A DNA stretch of 64,000 nucleotides. Source: Piper betle (lineage: Eukaryota > Streptophyta > Magnoliopsida > Piperales > Piperaceae). The notes beneath the pieces are model-generated. The model did no database searches. It saw nothing but the letters and a program-made list of their open reading frames with translations, and was not told the origin of the DNA. The translations under genes and the position numbers were made by a program. Position 1 is the first letter of the stretch. Every line of letters begins with the position of its first letter. Positions 22,651 to 35,970 of the stretch are shown piece by piece. The stretch lies in assembly GCA_033002965.1 (NCBI GenBank), contig JAURVB010008567.1:1-64000 (forward strand), in the 5' to 3' direction.

Positions 22651-25340
22651 CATTTTAGGGTAAAAAACTTCAAGGTTTTGGGCCAACCCATACTTTATTA
22701 GGTACGACACTCATACATCTTTAGATGTGACACCTTACCTATGATATTATCAAGTCGTGCCTTAGTGGTTGGGAAGAGTTTCCCTTTTCTTTAAAACCCC
22801 CTTCTCCTTCCCCTCTTGCACTCCTTTCCTCATCTCCTCCAACCCTCCCTCTCCTTGGTCACTCCTCTTCCTTCCTTGGCCTCTTTCAGCCCCTTTAAGC
22901 TCTCCAAGCCTAGTCAAGGCCTTGGGGTAGGAGGCTCCAAGAGACTTCCCTTGCTTCATTGAAGGTAAGCTCTCCTCTCCTCCTTACTTGTTGTATGTGT
23001 TTGGTGCAAGATCCGCCTAGGTTTCTACATATTTTGAATTTTTGTATGATTTTTTCCTCGTATCTGGTTGAGTGAGAAGTAAATAGGTGTTGTTTTCATA
23101 AAATTTTCATTTGCAAATTAATTGTTACATATTTTTAAATGATCAGTGATCACTATTTTGTACAGATCTGGTAGAAAATTCATAAGTCATGTTCTAGATA
23201 GCCTTTTTACTTTTTGTTTACCTTTTCGGATTCATGATGTCATGATCTACAACTTTTATGTTCATCTAGTCATATGATATTGCTTATATGATGTTGCAAG
23301 GGTGCCAAACTTGGCAAAATGTGGTAGCTTTGAAGGTCACTACTACTTGGCCATGCATTTCCCCAATTGTTACACCTTGATACAGGTTGCTAATGATGTC
23401 CGCATTATGCATGCTTATTTATATGCATGTGGGCTTGTTCTTGTAAATTTTCACACTAAGATAACCACTTAAATGACATGAAATAACCATTTAATTTGTT
23501 GGTGTGTATACTATGATGTTTGTATGCCTTGTTGTGCTCTAAATTTATGATCCATTGTGAGATAATTATGGAGGTTTATAAAATCTATAAAAATTATGTT
23601 TGGCCTCACTAATTGTCCACTAGAAACCTTTAAGTTTTGGTTTAACTAAAAAATCATTTAGGGGTTAGTTTGATTGGTTTTCGAGAATGTGTAGGAATGC
23701 TGGGTAAAACCCTAGTTCCCTAACTCCAGATATAAAATATAAAATCATAAACAAATAGTGATGAAATTGCCTGAAATTTCTCCCACAATTTAAGTTTTGT
23801 CTATATAACACCATGTTAAAATTTTAGAGCATTTGGCTTAGTATATCTTGCGATAAAATTTTCCAAGTGCAATAGGTCTACCCAGCACTAGAAATGACTT
23901 AGCCAACACTATGGGTTTTAATCCAATAAGATTTGAAGTCCAAATTCCAAGTTATGGGCCTAAAGGGACTCAGAAATCAGAGGTCTGGCCCAAATTTGAG
24001 TCCATTTGGACACTGTTTGACCAATCCCAAAAATTGTCTGATTATGTTTAATAGAACCCTATGCATTGGACTTTTTACTGAGGGTACTTGTAACACTAAA
24101 CCCTAACTAAGGTTACATAATGAGGTTCGTATATACATGTCGACTAAGTAAGACTACTATTGAATGCATACAGCCCTCAATTGCATTTGAACTTGAGTCG
24201 TGCATGTAGCTCGGAGATGTCTGCCTTGTTTTATGTGCCAATACAATTTAATCATGACTTGGGTATCATCTCTTTGATAGGGTGTGCTGAGTGAGATCCT
24301 TTAGTTAGGATGAGGAGCTTGACTCATTTGGGTCTATAAGACTCTTCTACTTCATCTTTGCTTAGCTCTACAATTAAGCTTTTCACCAAATTTTAAACGT
24401 AGGACGGTGTTAGTGGTGTTTTATCTAATCCCTTTGAAGTTAAGTCATTTACCCAAATTTTTTTGCACTTTAACAAAACTTAAAGGACGAGATCCTTAAT
24501 GGCTTTTGAACAGGAAGATCCAACAAACTTGTGACATAAGCCCCTACCTAAGCTTACTATATAAGTATACGCGAATTTTTGTGGTTTTTATGAATACGAG
24601 AGTGAATGGTATGAGTATGTATAAATTGCAATATTACTCATTTTTACTATAAAGTAGTGCAATGTAAGTAGGGTACTGCAAATATATTGTGTTTTCAAAA
24701 ATCGTGAAACTATCATTGTTTTGAGTCACCTAAGTACCGTGGTAAGCGATACATAGAGGATGTAACAACGTATGCATAAATACGTATATACATGAAAATA
24801 CAGAGCTGTTGATTTGATCAGGCATGTTTTATGATATTCGGACATGTTGGCCCAAACTTAATGTCTTGTAATGTATTTTGGAAGTTTTATGAATTCTCAT
24901 GAGTATTAAGTCACTCATCTCTTAATATTATTTTATCAATAGTTATTTTTGGACTACTAGTCAAATTTGTTCGATTACTGACTATTTTCCTTGTATGTAT
25001 ATAGGTGAGTACTCATGCCTATGATCAGCAGAGTTGGACGGATCAATAGGTACATGTCGGGGGTGGTACATTTGTTTGTATTATGTTGAGTTTTGTATCA
25101 AAGTCATGTATTTAGGTTGCATGACTTATGTATTTCGGAATTTTAAGACTTTATGTATTATGAAAAATATGGGTTACATGATGTATGTATGATGGGCGGG
25201 TGCCCTAAAGTTTATGTTGATATACTTAATATGTTACATGTAGCCTGTGATTTATTACTGTATTATCATTATTATTGTGTAGGGTGTTAATTTTAAGGCA
25301 TTCTAGCAATTGTTTGCAGGGTGTGTAAGCCTCAAAGCCT
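22651..25340. other. Unassigned region, possible old retroelement
   Basis: The sequence is less AT-rich than its surroundings and has no coding frames of note. Open frames in the pyrimidine-rich stretch at 22780-22930 look compositional. I cannot place it in a family. Confidence 0.3.
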
Positions 25341-25421
25341 CAAAATATGACAAGGAATAATTAAGATACACAAGACATATTCAAAATATGACAAGGAATA
25401 ATTAAGATACACAAGACATAT
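25341..25421. repeat. 41-bp perfect tandem duplication
   Basis: A 41-base unit starting CAAAATATGACAAGGAAT occurs twice in a row. Confidence 0.9.
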
Positions 25422-27493
25422 TTAGATGCAATTGTGCGTGCGTGTGATTGCAGAACATGGATGAAAGGAGCTTACAGTTCATGTCATTTAAAGAGTATGT
25501 GAAAACCAAGTATTAGGGTTGACGCCCAAGCATGCGATGATGTCTTTGTGTATTTAATTTCTGTCTACAAGGTATGTAGAATATATAACCACAACCCAAT
25601 GTTTAATTTTCTACAAGATCAACATCATATAAGAATAAATTACTTAACTCAAAGGTTGAAACTAAGTATAAGAACTAGATCATTTATTTGCATTATAAAA
25701 AGCTCAACTTTTTAGCTAGATTAGAGTAGTTGTCTTTGTGTAATTCGAAGAGATTATTGAATTTGTAAAGTCATCATCTTAGTTGTAGGGGAGGTGTTGT
25801 TTTTCTTATGAGTCAAGAGCGCTCGTATTATGAAACTTGAGAGTGAACCTTGAGAGTAAGAGTCTTCCTATAATAGTATGATCAGGATGCATTGTATATA
25901 TAATAAACCTTATAAGATAGCTGTCTTAAGCCTCTTTGAGAGTTAAAATCTATTTATGTAAATTTGTACAATGATAGTCCAACGAATAGTTTTTCGATTT
26001 ACAATATCAAGCTTTGATCCGTTCTTCAGACTAAATTATGGTATTGCAATATAATAATCTAATATTTTATATAGAAGTTTTAATTGACTCATACTTTAAA
26101 GGTAGATTACTTTTGTATTATTTTGATCAGTCAAATCTAATACTTTTAATTAGAGGTCATTATCGAGTTCCACTTTTATTAATAAGAGCAAATATACTTA
26201 TTTTTCCAAAAAAGAGTTTAAATAAGAAAATAAAATTTTCTTTTAAAAAATATATGTTAAATTATTTTTATAAACCTAATGTCAAGAAAATATATTTCAT
26301 ATCAAGATTGCCCTTTGGTTAGATTTTTTTGAAATATTGTTTGAAAAAGTTTGTGGGCAATTGGCCACCTCAAACAAAGTAAATATGCTCTTAGTAATGA
26401 AAAGAGAACTAAAAATAGAAGTATGTTAAAAAACAATAATTCAACCAATCAATATGATTTATCTTTTTATTTAATTAAAATTTATTTTCAAAAATTAAAA
26501 TTTATATCTTGGATATCATATGAGTTTATCAATCTTTGACATTGGCCGACATCTTATCTAGTATAGGTTGGAGACGATTGCCATATAGATCTGGCCGTAG
26601 TTGGGAAATGTTTTGGCTCTGGCCGGCCATGCCACGTGCCCAAATCCTGTTCGCTGTTCTAGTAGGTCTTTTTTCTTAGTAAAAATAAGTTGACTGGTCC
26701 ATCAAGTTTTTATTTTGTTTTAAAAAATACATCAAACCAAACTCATAATTGTTTAGGACAATTTACTATTTTTTCCCTTGGTATTATATAAAATTTTGCA
26801 TCCATTCATAATTATAAATTATTGAATAATTTAACCGTTTTTTTTCAAAGAAACCTCAATAAAAAATTTTGGCCTGCCTGGCTTTTGAAAAAAATATAAA
26901 AATCATCAAATATTACTTCATTATGTGTTTTTCACACATCATAGGTAGGATAAAGTCATAAAAAACAATTTCTCTTTCCTTTCCTTTTATGCTAGGACAC
27001 GAATTCTTAAAACATTGTATTCTCTCAATTTTCCAATAAGGTACATCTTGATTAGAGTGGCTGTCGGTTAGAATAGCTTTTAACATACAACTTAATTAAA
27101 AAATAAAAAAAACTTGATTCACTAATTAATTATAAGTATTCCCAAAATAAATATGGTAAAATTCACCATTAATATCTCCATTAATTATTAAACTATTCAT
27201 TACAATTTGCAAGGAACATCCCAAAATCTATCATTATTCACTAGTGGAAAAATATCTTTTATTTATTTAAAATGTATTACATTTTAAGATAGCTTAGATT
27301 TATGTAAACATTGAATAAAAATAATATAAGAATAAATATACAAATAAAACTTAAAAGTATTAAACTACTAGTTAATAATAAAAGTGTAAAGATTGAAATA
27401 TATTTAAAAATAGAATCTCTAACTGTTTAAAATATAATAAAAAATTAAATTATTATAATCTATTCATCTAGGAAAAGCGGAGAGAAGTTGCAC
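25422..27493. other. Intergenic, no gene seen
   Basis: AT-rich sequence downstream of the FMO exon-1 pseudocopy. I looked for exons 2-7 of that copy on the minus strand (for example the GSGPSALDIS or YCTG segments) and saw none. Confidence 0.55.
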
Positions 27494-28024
27494 CTGGAAT
27501 CTCAGCGATCTGTGGCTGTGTAGCGCCCGTTGCAGACAACCACCGCATCAAAGACCTCCTCCTCCGCCGTCCCCGCAGCCAGGTTCTTCCACTCCGCCAC
27601 CCATCCCTTTCCCTTCTTCACCGTTTCCACCCTCACCAGCCTTGCACCAAACCTGGTCCACTCCAACCCGAAGTCTTTCGCAAAGTTCTCAACAAATGCC
27701 AGCACCTCCTCATGGCATGGGTATATATTCTCGAGAATCACCATCTTCCCTGACCACAAATGGGTAGTCAAGAAATTCCATCAACTTTCTGGGGACGTTG
27801 GTCCGTAGGCTCTTGTACAGATTGCTGTGAACGATCTCCCTGTTTGGGTCCATGCCCGGGAGGTCCGTCTCTGTGCGTGGGGCATATACCCGGAGACCAC
27901 CCACCCTATTACCTTGCTCGAGCACCATCACTCAGTGGCCCTCTCGGCCAAGATCCGTGGCCGTCAGCAGTCCGGCAACCCCTGCTCCGATCACCGCAAC
28001 CTTGGTGGGGATGGGCATGTTCAT
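27494..28024 (-). pseudogene. Broken, isolated exon-1 copy of a flavin-containing monooxygenase
   Basis: The minus strand encodes the FAD-binding N-terminus of an FMO, parallel to exon 1 of the neighbouring gene at 30743-34837. It has the VAVIGAGVAGL dinucleotide-binding motif, VLEQGNRVGG, NLYKSLRTNVPRKLM, HEEVLAFVENFAKDFGLE and DAVVVCNGRY. It ends at the same exon boundary (IAEIP, then GTGCAA at 27493). Two lesions break it. A TGA at 27932-27934 stands where the neighbour has an Arg codon (GH-R-VTVLEQ). A one-base gain near 27712-27725 shifts the frame just before HEEVL; the run CCC there would need to be CC. Exons 2-7 were not found downstream. It is a partial tandem duplicate that has died. 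Confidence 0.85.
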
Positions 28025-29967
28025 ATGCCTAGCTATGTTTGGTCAAGGCATTTGCATTTATGCATGTATGCTTGGGGAATACTGAGCCATGTGAAAGTTT
28101 GGAGCTTAAAATTTATGGGCATACTAGTAAATAGTGAGTCCTGCTATGCTATACTGAGTTCCATCTCCCACATGATTGCAATGTTAAAAGTGGGACGATC
28201 GGGTTTGTCTCGTTGAGCTTGGCATGTTAATTGTAGACAATATTTTAGAGGGAGATCTCAGATTCAGATTCAGATTCGATTTCTGTTGTGTACAAGCTCC
28301 CCACCTTGATATGTATGGGTGGAGTGTGAGGTGTGTGGAGAAAAATTGCCTTATAAAAATAAAAAAGATATATAATTCATATGCCCATTTTTATGGACTC
28401 AGAGGATGAAGCATGTAATGTTCATCTAATTAGAAAAATGTGAGCTTTATCCAAAATGATCGGTTAGCCGCCCTCAACTCTTACTATTTACCCAAGGTCC
28501 CAACTCATATTTATTTTAGATGTGAGACTATTTACCTAATGATCCACTTAACTAAAGATCGGTTCGGGTCGGATAAGGATTGAATATGGTTATATCCGAA
28601 TCCACAAATTTGAACTCGAATCTGACTCAAATTTGATAATTATATCCGTTTTATTTACCATATCCATATCTGATCCAAATCTACATGACCCGTATCCTAC
28701 CCGATTAACTAAAATATTATAAATAATATAAATTTTAATAAAAAATATATTAAAACTAATAAAAATATTATTTTAAAAAATTTTAAAATATAATTTTATA
28801 AATATCATTATTTCAATTTATATACGGGTCAAATCAGCCCAAATCTATACGAGGGGTGTCCATGGGCGTGGCGCCCTTTATCCGCATCCATTACTATGTC
28901 CACGTCTGCAAAATTTTCGTGGGCATCATCCATGTCTCTGTCCACAAATTTTGTGGACACCATCCATGTCCATCCACAAAATAAGTTGCAGTCATGGAAA
29001 GACACGGACACAAATTTGGACAACATATATTATTTACAAATATGGGCAACCATGTAAATCAATATGAAGAATAAACCAACATAAATTTAAAATTCAAATA
29101 AAAATTAAATAGAAACTGATACCCTTTTAAAAAAAGTGAATTTAAACAATTTATTCTAAATAGATCTAAATTGTACAATTTTTAAATATTATATGATAAG
29201 CCCAAAATATACCCCCTCTACTTGCCTACACATCTAAAATTTTCAACAAAGGCAATACATCAACAATATATTCTTAGCTTTATAGACAATCACACCATTG
29301 AAAAAAATACAAAGTAACGAAAATTTTCTCTTCAAAAGCATATCATAAATTTTGAATTGAAAATATTCTCTCCTTACTACAAACCAAAGATTCTCAATAA
29401 AAATTGTACATATTTACAATTGCATAGGCAATTATACTAGTCAAAATAACAATCCTTTGATTTATATAAAGTGAATGCACATTATTTATGCATTGAAAAC
29501 TTAATGTTTAAAGTAAAAGAGATTATTTTAATTTTGAGTTTATCTCACATTACTCATTATTTCGCATGATTCCTCAGTGCCAACAAGATAAAGTCATCAA
29601 AAACATCTTCCCCTTGCCGAGTTAGCCAAGACGAAGAACTTTCAAAATCTAAATAGAGCTAACTTTCTAGCTAATCAAACAAATAAGAAACATTTTCAAG
29701 GAATTGGGTACGTGTACGGAGTCCTATTTAGGACATATTTAATGGTCTCACTATCTAAAATTTACAAAGATAAATATACAAGAAAATTAATAATGATGCT
29801 TATAAATTTTCAAATCAATATAAAGTTTTTACCTTTTCATTTTAATTCTTGAAATCAATTAATTTTTGTTAAACTGGTGTGTTTTATTAAAAAAATTATC
29901 AACTTCATACTCATGTACTTTACTTCCTTGTTCAAGTGGATCCTATATATTATTGTGACTCATAAGC

Positions 29968-30006
<39 letters not shown>
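28025..30006. other. Intergenic between FMO pseudocopy and the 30-kb TIR element
   Basis: No gene was seen. Near 28560-28720 there is a stretch full of GGATATGG/ATCCGAATCC-type motifs, and near 28850-29030 one with repeated TCCATGTC and GTCCACAAAATTT blocks. Both look like non-autonomous DNA-transposon remains, but no termini were defined. Confidence 0.4.

Positions 30007-30007
<1 letters not shown>
29968..30007. repeat. (TA)n(GA)n compound microsatellite
   Basis: TA repeats pass into GA repeats and abut the left end of the TIR element. It is mirrored at the right end by (CT)n(TA)n. Confidence 0.9.
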
Positions 30008-30543
30008 TAAATCTACAATGCGCGGCCAATAATTGGCCGTGCATGCAACGTAAACTAATGTGGGCCATTAGATTTTGATCTAGTGGCCCACACTCCCTCT
30101 TGTCCCCTCCCCCAGCGCTTGCCAACCTGCGAGCCTACGACGGATACCCGCCTGCCCCCTTTAACAACCTCTGCCCGCCGCACGTGGGTGCCCGCCCCGT
30201 CCCCCCTACCCCCGCTTGCTCTGCACACCGGCCCATGGCACAACAATCACCACCACCACGCCGCCCTAGCCAAGCTTCCCCTGCCCCCCCACCGCGGCCA
30301 CGCCCTCCTCCCCTCCACCCCCCGCGGAGCTTCTGCTCCCGGGACAAGCTTCCCATAGCCCCCTTGCCGATAGTTTTGCTGATATTTTGCCGCCCCAGCC
30401 ATGTACCCCCCCCTCCCACAGGCTCGTGGGGCGGCAGGTGCCTGGGGTGAAAGGGATTGTGGGCCGCTGGATTGAAATCCTACGGCGCACATTAGTTTAC
30501 ATTCTTGCATGCGCCGCCAAATATTGGCAGCGCATTGCATATT

Positions 30544-30545
<2 letters not shown>
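30008..30545. mobile_element. Element with ~100-bp terminal inverted repeats and GC-rich interior
   Basis: The left ~85-100 bases and the reverse complement of the right ~90 bases align end to end. Both have an ATGCGCNGCCAATAATTGGC-type palindrome, then GCATGCAA, then GTAAACTAATGTG, then a palindrome with GGATTTNNATC and GGCCCACA. The interior (about 30095-30455) is C-rich on the plus strand. It carries only low-complexity frames on both strands. The whole lies between mirror-image microsatellites. Related ends occur near 2010-2080, 50990-51045, 51080-51160 and 60360-60560. The form recalls Pack-MULE or microsatellite-targeted 'micron' MITEs. The superfamily is not proven. Confidence 0.7.

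Positions 30546-30599
<54 letters not shown>
30546..30599. repeat. (CT)n(TA)n compound microsatellite
   Basis: This is the right-hand mirror of the tract at 29968-30007. Confidence 0.9.
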
Positions 30600-30742
30600 G
30601 CTTGTAGCTTACCTTAAATTTTCTCAAAATGAAAATAACTTGTTGATCACATGCATTGAGGTAATTATAAAGAAAAAAACACATAATTAGTATCTCAGTA
30701 CTAATTATTAGTTTGGATTGGCAAAACTTTTTCCGCTGTTCA

Positions 30743-33700
30743 TTATAATTTGCTAGGAGCATCCCTAAATCCAACATCATTGGACAAAAGAAACTTGACT
30801 GTGGTCAAATAGGTTTCTGCAATCCATGGCTCCAAGGGTGGCAGGCCGACCTGATCAAGAAGCCACTTCTTGTATTCAAACTGCCAAACAAGCTGGTAGA
30901 TCAGATCCAAGGGTCTAAAATAGCTAAATTGCCAAACAAGAACATATATAATATATTGCATCTTGAAGTTAGTCATGTACCTCATATGGATGCAGTAAAT
31001 GAGTGTGATGCTTAGGTTTTCCTGCTTTCTCTATTCTCAAATAGTAATCCTCATCAATGGAAACCATCATGCTATCTTCTGAAGGTAAGGGCACTATTCC
31101 TGATAAAACTCTAGCTACCCACTTGGCTTGCAATTCCTTCACAAGAAAAGGGACAACCTGCATAAAGAGAAACTATGAACTTTAGATGGTTGACATATTT
31201 TCTTCTAACAAAGCTTTAGATAGCCAGAAAAAATGGGATAACTCATTAATCGGTCCAAATTTGCTGTAAGACCTTAGTATTAACAAAGACTACAAAAATT
31301 GGAAATTTCTCACTACTGATACGTGAATGACAATTACAGTGATTGGCATTATAACCAAAGCTTACAGTTGTTTTACATTGTTTAAATTTAATGAATTATT
31401 GTACCTTGGAAGGAATACCAATAAACGAAAGCCGAGGTGCGAAACGAGGAGGGAATACATGCTTGTAGAGAGGATGGACACGGTTGTCATCAACTTCTAA
31501 GTATCCCTTTGTTTTTAAGAAAGGGAAGCTGTATTTGTATCTGCAGATCATAACTTAGTATAAATAATGTCATATGAGAATTAGGGCGCCATGGTACAGT
31601 TTGCATTTTTCCAAAAACACTAAATAATGATAAGGAAAATGTTCAGTTGTAAGGGACTTAAATTGTAAGATGTGACTATAATATCCAATAAGATCATAAT
31701 AAAAACAACATAATAAAACTAGACAGTGTTGGAAGGGAAAATAATAGATTAAAGTTTAGAGTTTAGAGTTTAAAAAATAAAATTAAGATCATGAGTTTAT
31801 AAGAATGTTGAATATTACCCGGTGCAATACAATATAGTGTCAGCAACAAGCGAAGAGCCATCTTGAAAGACTAAGGAACCATCTTCTTTAGCATGCACTA
31901 CCTGAATTAATCGTTCAACTAATCAAACTTCAAAACTTGTTGATAAAATTTCATTTTCTTCCTTAACATAAAACCTCTCAGTTTTAATTCAAAATGTTTG
32001 CCGAGAACAGAAATTAATTAGAGAAGTATGATTAAATCATGGAATATGGTGGGAGTGATAAATATTTACCATGGAGTTTTGCCACATATTTTTGTGGGAT
32101 GGGAGCTTTCCAAGTCGAATATTTGGTGATCTTGATGCAAGGTGAACCTCCTTGGCCACGGTGACCACATCCCTGGAGATGTCCAAGGCACTCGGCCCGC
32201 TTCCAATCACAACTACAATCTTTTTCAGCATTTCATGAATAAAATTACACATATAATAAGGATGAAATACTGTGTCCCAGTAAAGCCTTCTAAATAAGAA
32301 ACTCTTAATATGAATTAGAACCTGGCCTTGAAAAGGATCCGGGATGCGGTAATTGTGACTGTGTAGTTGCCTTCCCGGCCATCTTTCAATTCCTGAGATC
32401 AACATAACATATATATAATATCATTATCAGCATCTTGATAAATATACCGTTAAGCCCATGTTCGCAAGTCCTTTTTATTAGGGTCCTCGCAGAAAGCCGA
32501 CACCATGTTATGGGCTTGGATCATATGCCAACATGGGCCATGAATCTTTCATTTGTTGTCATGGAAAATTGACCTTTTAAATACCGATTCCAATAATTTG
32601 GGATTAAATAGTGCGAGAACTTTTCAACCTTAATCGTGAGACAACATCATAATAAAATAAGATATTTAACAAGGCAAATTTATGTTCTCTCTGCAAGCTT
32701 AGTTTGTACAATTCAGCCCTAATTACAAGGGTTTAAGTTATTTTTAAAATAATTAATTCAAGTGGAAGATTCATAAATTATTTTCACTAATAAATTGGAT
32801 CTCACCTCTATTAATATTAAATGAAGGATCAATTTTGAAGATATTTTAATCTACCTACTTTAAGAAACTTTATTTTTAAAATTCTTACCATCAACTCATG
32901 GCTTGTGGCCTACCCCACCTCTAAATTAACCTTTCATCCAATAAGGTCATTAGTCGGCTCTAATATTATTTGTAATAACTTAATTTAAAGTATAAATTGA
33001 TGGGCTTAAATTATTTTTTTTAAAATAATTCACTCAATTAATTGATAATTTATTGACTAACTTCACTAATAAATTAACTTTTATTACAGTAGAAAATAAT
33101 TATGTGACTAAAGTTAGCTCATTTTCTAAGATACAAATTTCCCTTTCACTTTAGTCTGCCACAAACAAGTGATGATCATGATCTTATAAGTCAATCTTAG
33201 CCAAAGTTTTTTACCATAATATGGGGACAAATTTTTTATATTACCAAACGGGGAAAATTAGGTATAATTAATTACTAAAAAAGGGGAAATTTTATTATAA
33301 TAACAAAAATATTTCTCTTGAAAAAACAATTTTTTGTTTCAAAATAACCTAATTATTGCAGGCTTACTGACCAGATCTAGCCTAGGGCGGCCAAATCCAA
33401 TCACGGACCACCACCAAACATTATTTTAAAAAAGATTTTCCTTTTAAAAATACTTGGCCTACACCCCTTAGCCTACACGGTTAGATCCCAACTACTCGAC
33501 CTTGGGCGACTAGATCCGGTTGTCATTGATCCAGGGCCGACCACCCCTATATATTAAAATTTGTTAAAATTTTGGTTGAATTTGTTTTAATTATTTAAGG
33601 AAGATATTTTAGACAATTCTTATTTTTTCTTCTTTTATGGTAATCAGACTTGATTTTCTCACCATCTGTCAAAAAACTTTTTCCCTTTGTTTGATAAAAA

Positions 33701-34837
33701 AACTCAAATATAAATCATGCATAGTAAAAATAGCATATTAATTCAAACTTCAAATGCATTAACTTCTGGTAATATAGGAAGAGAAGATACTAAATGCTTA
33801 CTTCGGGCTTATAAATTGTCAATTTTATCTCTAAAAATAAGTTGTAACGACTATTACATATATAAATATTTATTAATGTCAAAATTTCAAAAACATCAAT
33901 ATTTATATTTTTTTGTTAAATACTATTATTCATAAATATTAAAAAAATTACTATATATTCTTGGCTATAATATTACAAAACTTTTACTTTAGAGATATTG
34001 ACCATAACGGAACTATATAATAAAATTCGAGCCTTGATAGAAGATTTTACCCCTGACCATTAATGAGATTTTTTAATTTAAATAAAAAAATATAAAAAAA
34101 TTCATAAAAACATTATAAAAATTGAAAATATCTATATATATATATGAAAAAACAAGCTTTCTTGTTAAAATTTTTCCACGTGCCAATGTTGCAAAACTAT
34201 AGCCAAGATACGGCAACATTTTAATAAAGGATTTCAAATATGACAATTTTCTAACTTGGAGTTTAGTGGCGTCCGTTTCAATTTATAGCAGTAGAAATGT
34301 CAAAATTGGTACCTGGAATTGGTGCAATGTGCGGCTGCGTGAAGTGCCCGTTGCATACCACCACCGCGTCAAACACCTCCTCCTCCGCCGCCGCCGCAGT
34401 CTTCCTCCACTCCACCACCCACCCATCCCCCTCCCCTCCATCTCCACCCTCACCACCTTCCTCCCAAACCTTATCAACTCCACCAACCCGAACTCCCTCG
34501 CAAACCCTTCCAGGTACGCAAGCACCTCCTCGTGGCCGGGGAACTCCCTCCCGTCGCCGCCGCCGTTGCCGGCCTCAAACGGGTAATCGGAAAACCCCAT
34601 TATCTTCCTCGGCAGGTTGGTTCGGAGGCTCTTGTACAGGCTGGTATGGACGACCACCCTCTCCCTGTCCTGCCCAAGTGGGTCGGTCTCCACCTGGGGG
34701 GTGTAGATCCATGTGCCGCCCACTCGATCGCCTTGCTCGAGCACCGTCACTCGGTGGCCTTCCCGGGCGAGCTCCCGAGCAGCCACCAGCCCCGCCGCAC
34801 CGGCTCCGATAACCGCCACCTTGCAAAATCTCGCCAT
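30743..34837 (-). CDS. Flavin-containing monooxygenase (FMO GS-OX-like), with a one-base frameshift in exon 1
   Basis: This is an FAD- and NADPH-dependent monooxygenase of the plant S-oxygenating FMO group; the substrate cannot be read from sequence. Seven exons on the minus strand fit GT-AG rules and phase: 34313-34837, 32322-32392, 32070-32219, 31819-31901, 31405-31540, 30981-31157 and 30743-30880. With the exon-1 frame mended they give about 426 residues. Motifs are the FAD site GAGAAG (residues 11-16), VGGTWIYTP, an FMO-signature-like WPGRQLHSHNY (180-190), the NADPH site GSGPSA (205-210) and YCTGY (274-278). Exon 1 lacks one base in the G runs near 34413-34440, most simply the C run at 34427-34431. 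Upstream of it the reading is VEMEG; downstream, WVVEW and AVVVCNGHFTQP need the next frame. The C-terminus after LPPLEPW is unlike the usual YRDEWDDD ending and about 20-30 residues short. Intron 1 (1.9 kb) holds old repeats. Confidence 0.9.
32720..33090. repeat. Relic LTR pieces inside FMO intron 1
   Basis: Blocks like GGGCTTAAATTATTTTTTTT and a diverged form of the GGCTCTGATACCATTTGTAA primer-site junction (32951-32975) match similar relics near 43005-43460. They lie in the first intron of the FMO gene. Confidence 0.45.
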
Positions 34838-34887
34838 GTATGAGCTGGTCTGATCACTGATCTGCTCTGTACTAAGAATCCAAAACA

Positions 34888-35613
34888 ACTTAGTACTTGC
34901 TAAGGTATATGTTTAATTTTGTAATGGGATGGCCGGCAAAGTGGTAGGGTTTGTGATGAACATGTGTTGAGTTGAGACATATAGATGTATGTCTTTTCTA
35001 TCATTTATGGAGTTGGAGATGGGTGCATGACCGGGCCGAACATAGTGTCGGTTGTTTGTACCTGAGATTTTGCTAAGTCAGCAAGTAGGCATTTGCTCAT
35101 GTAGCACATCTGGTAGCATGCAGACAACGGAGCGAAACAAACTTTGTTCCCCCTTCTGATCCATTTGGGTCAAGAAGATGCGAACAAACAATGACGTTAT
35201 AGATTTTAGTGGGCAATAGGATTTTGCTGTATTGAACCAGTGTTTGAAGTGATCAGTGTCACCAATTCAGCGACTTCATCCAAGTGACATATAACACAGA
35301 ATGGTCCAGAGCTTATATATTGCAATATGCTTTTCGATCGTCATGTGCTATCTAACGAACCAGGCTCACTGTTATGCATACATTGTTCAATATTGCATGG
35401 TGAACTACTCCATAGTTCCCAAAAATATGAAAAAGGGTTTGAGTAAAATGAACTTTTCCAATCCATATTTTGACTTCTGAGGATGTTAAATTAGCCTAAC
35501 AAACCATCAGTTGAGTGTCTAATGATATCGAATCATGCTATTATTATCGCTGACAACTTGAACCCAGAATATTCTTTAGTCGAATCCTAATTTATAAGAC
35601 GAGATAAACTAAA
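34888..35613. other. Upstream region of the FMO gene, nothing else seen
   Basis: No convincing TATA box was picked out and there is no other gene. An in-frame upstream Met exists at 34886, so a start 17 codons earlier than the one chosen is possible. Confidence 0.4.
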
Positions 35614-35970
35614 CTATAATTTAAAAACTCAAAATTTGGAGGATAGAGTGGGGTGGAAGTTGTTCTAAACTGATTCAGTGCTATTTATATTTAATTTCTA
35701 ATTATATAAATAAAAAAACTATATAAAATTAATATATATTTCTCTTTTGACACCAAAATTTGATAATTATATGATTTACATTATTTAAAAATATTAATCT
35801 AGTTAGTTTAAAAAAATAATATATTTTGATAAATTTTATAGTATGACTCGGGGAATAAATTACTAAATTGGTCAGTATGTAAATCACCTGTAGAATTTGA
35901 CTAAGCAAGTAACATAGTTAGAGTTGACTTGGAAAGTTTTTGAAATAAAAAATAAAATTTAAAACTATAG
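35614..35970 (-). mobile_element. MITE family A, copy 3 (inverted)
   Basis: It runs from ACTATAATTTAAAAACTC to AAATTTAAAACTATAG. Read on the minus strand it matches the copies at 2288 and 13740. Confidence 0.65.
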
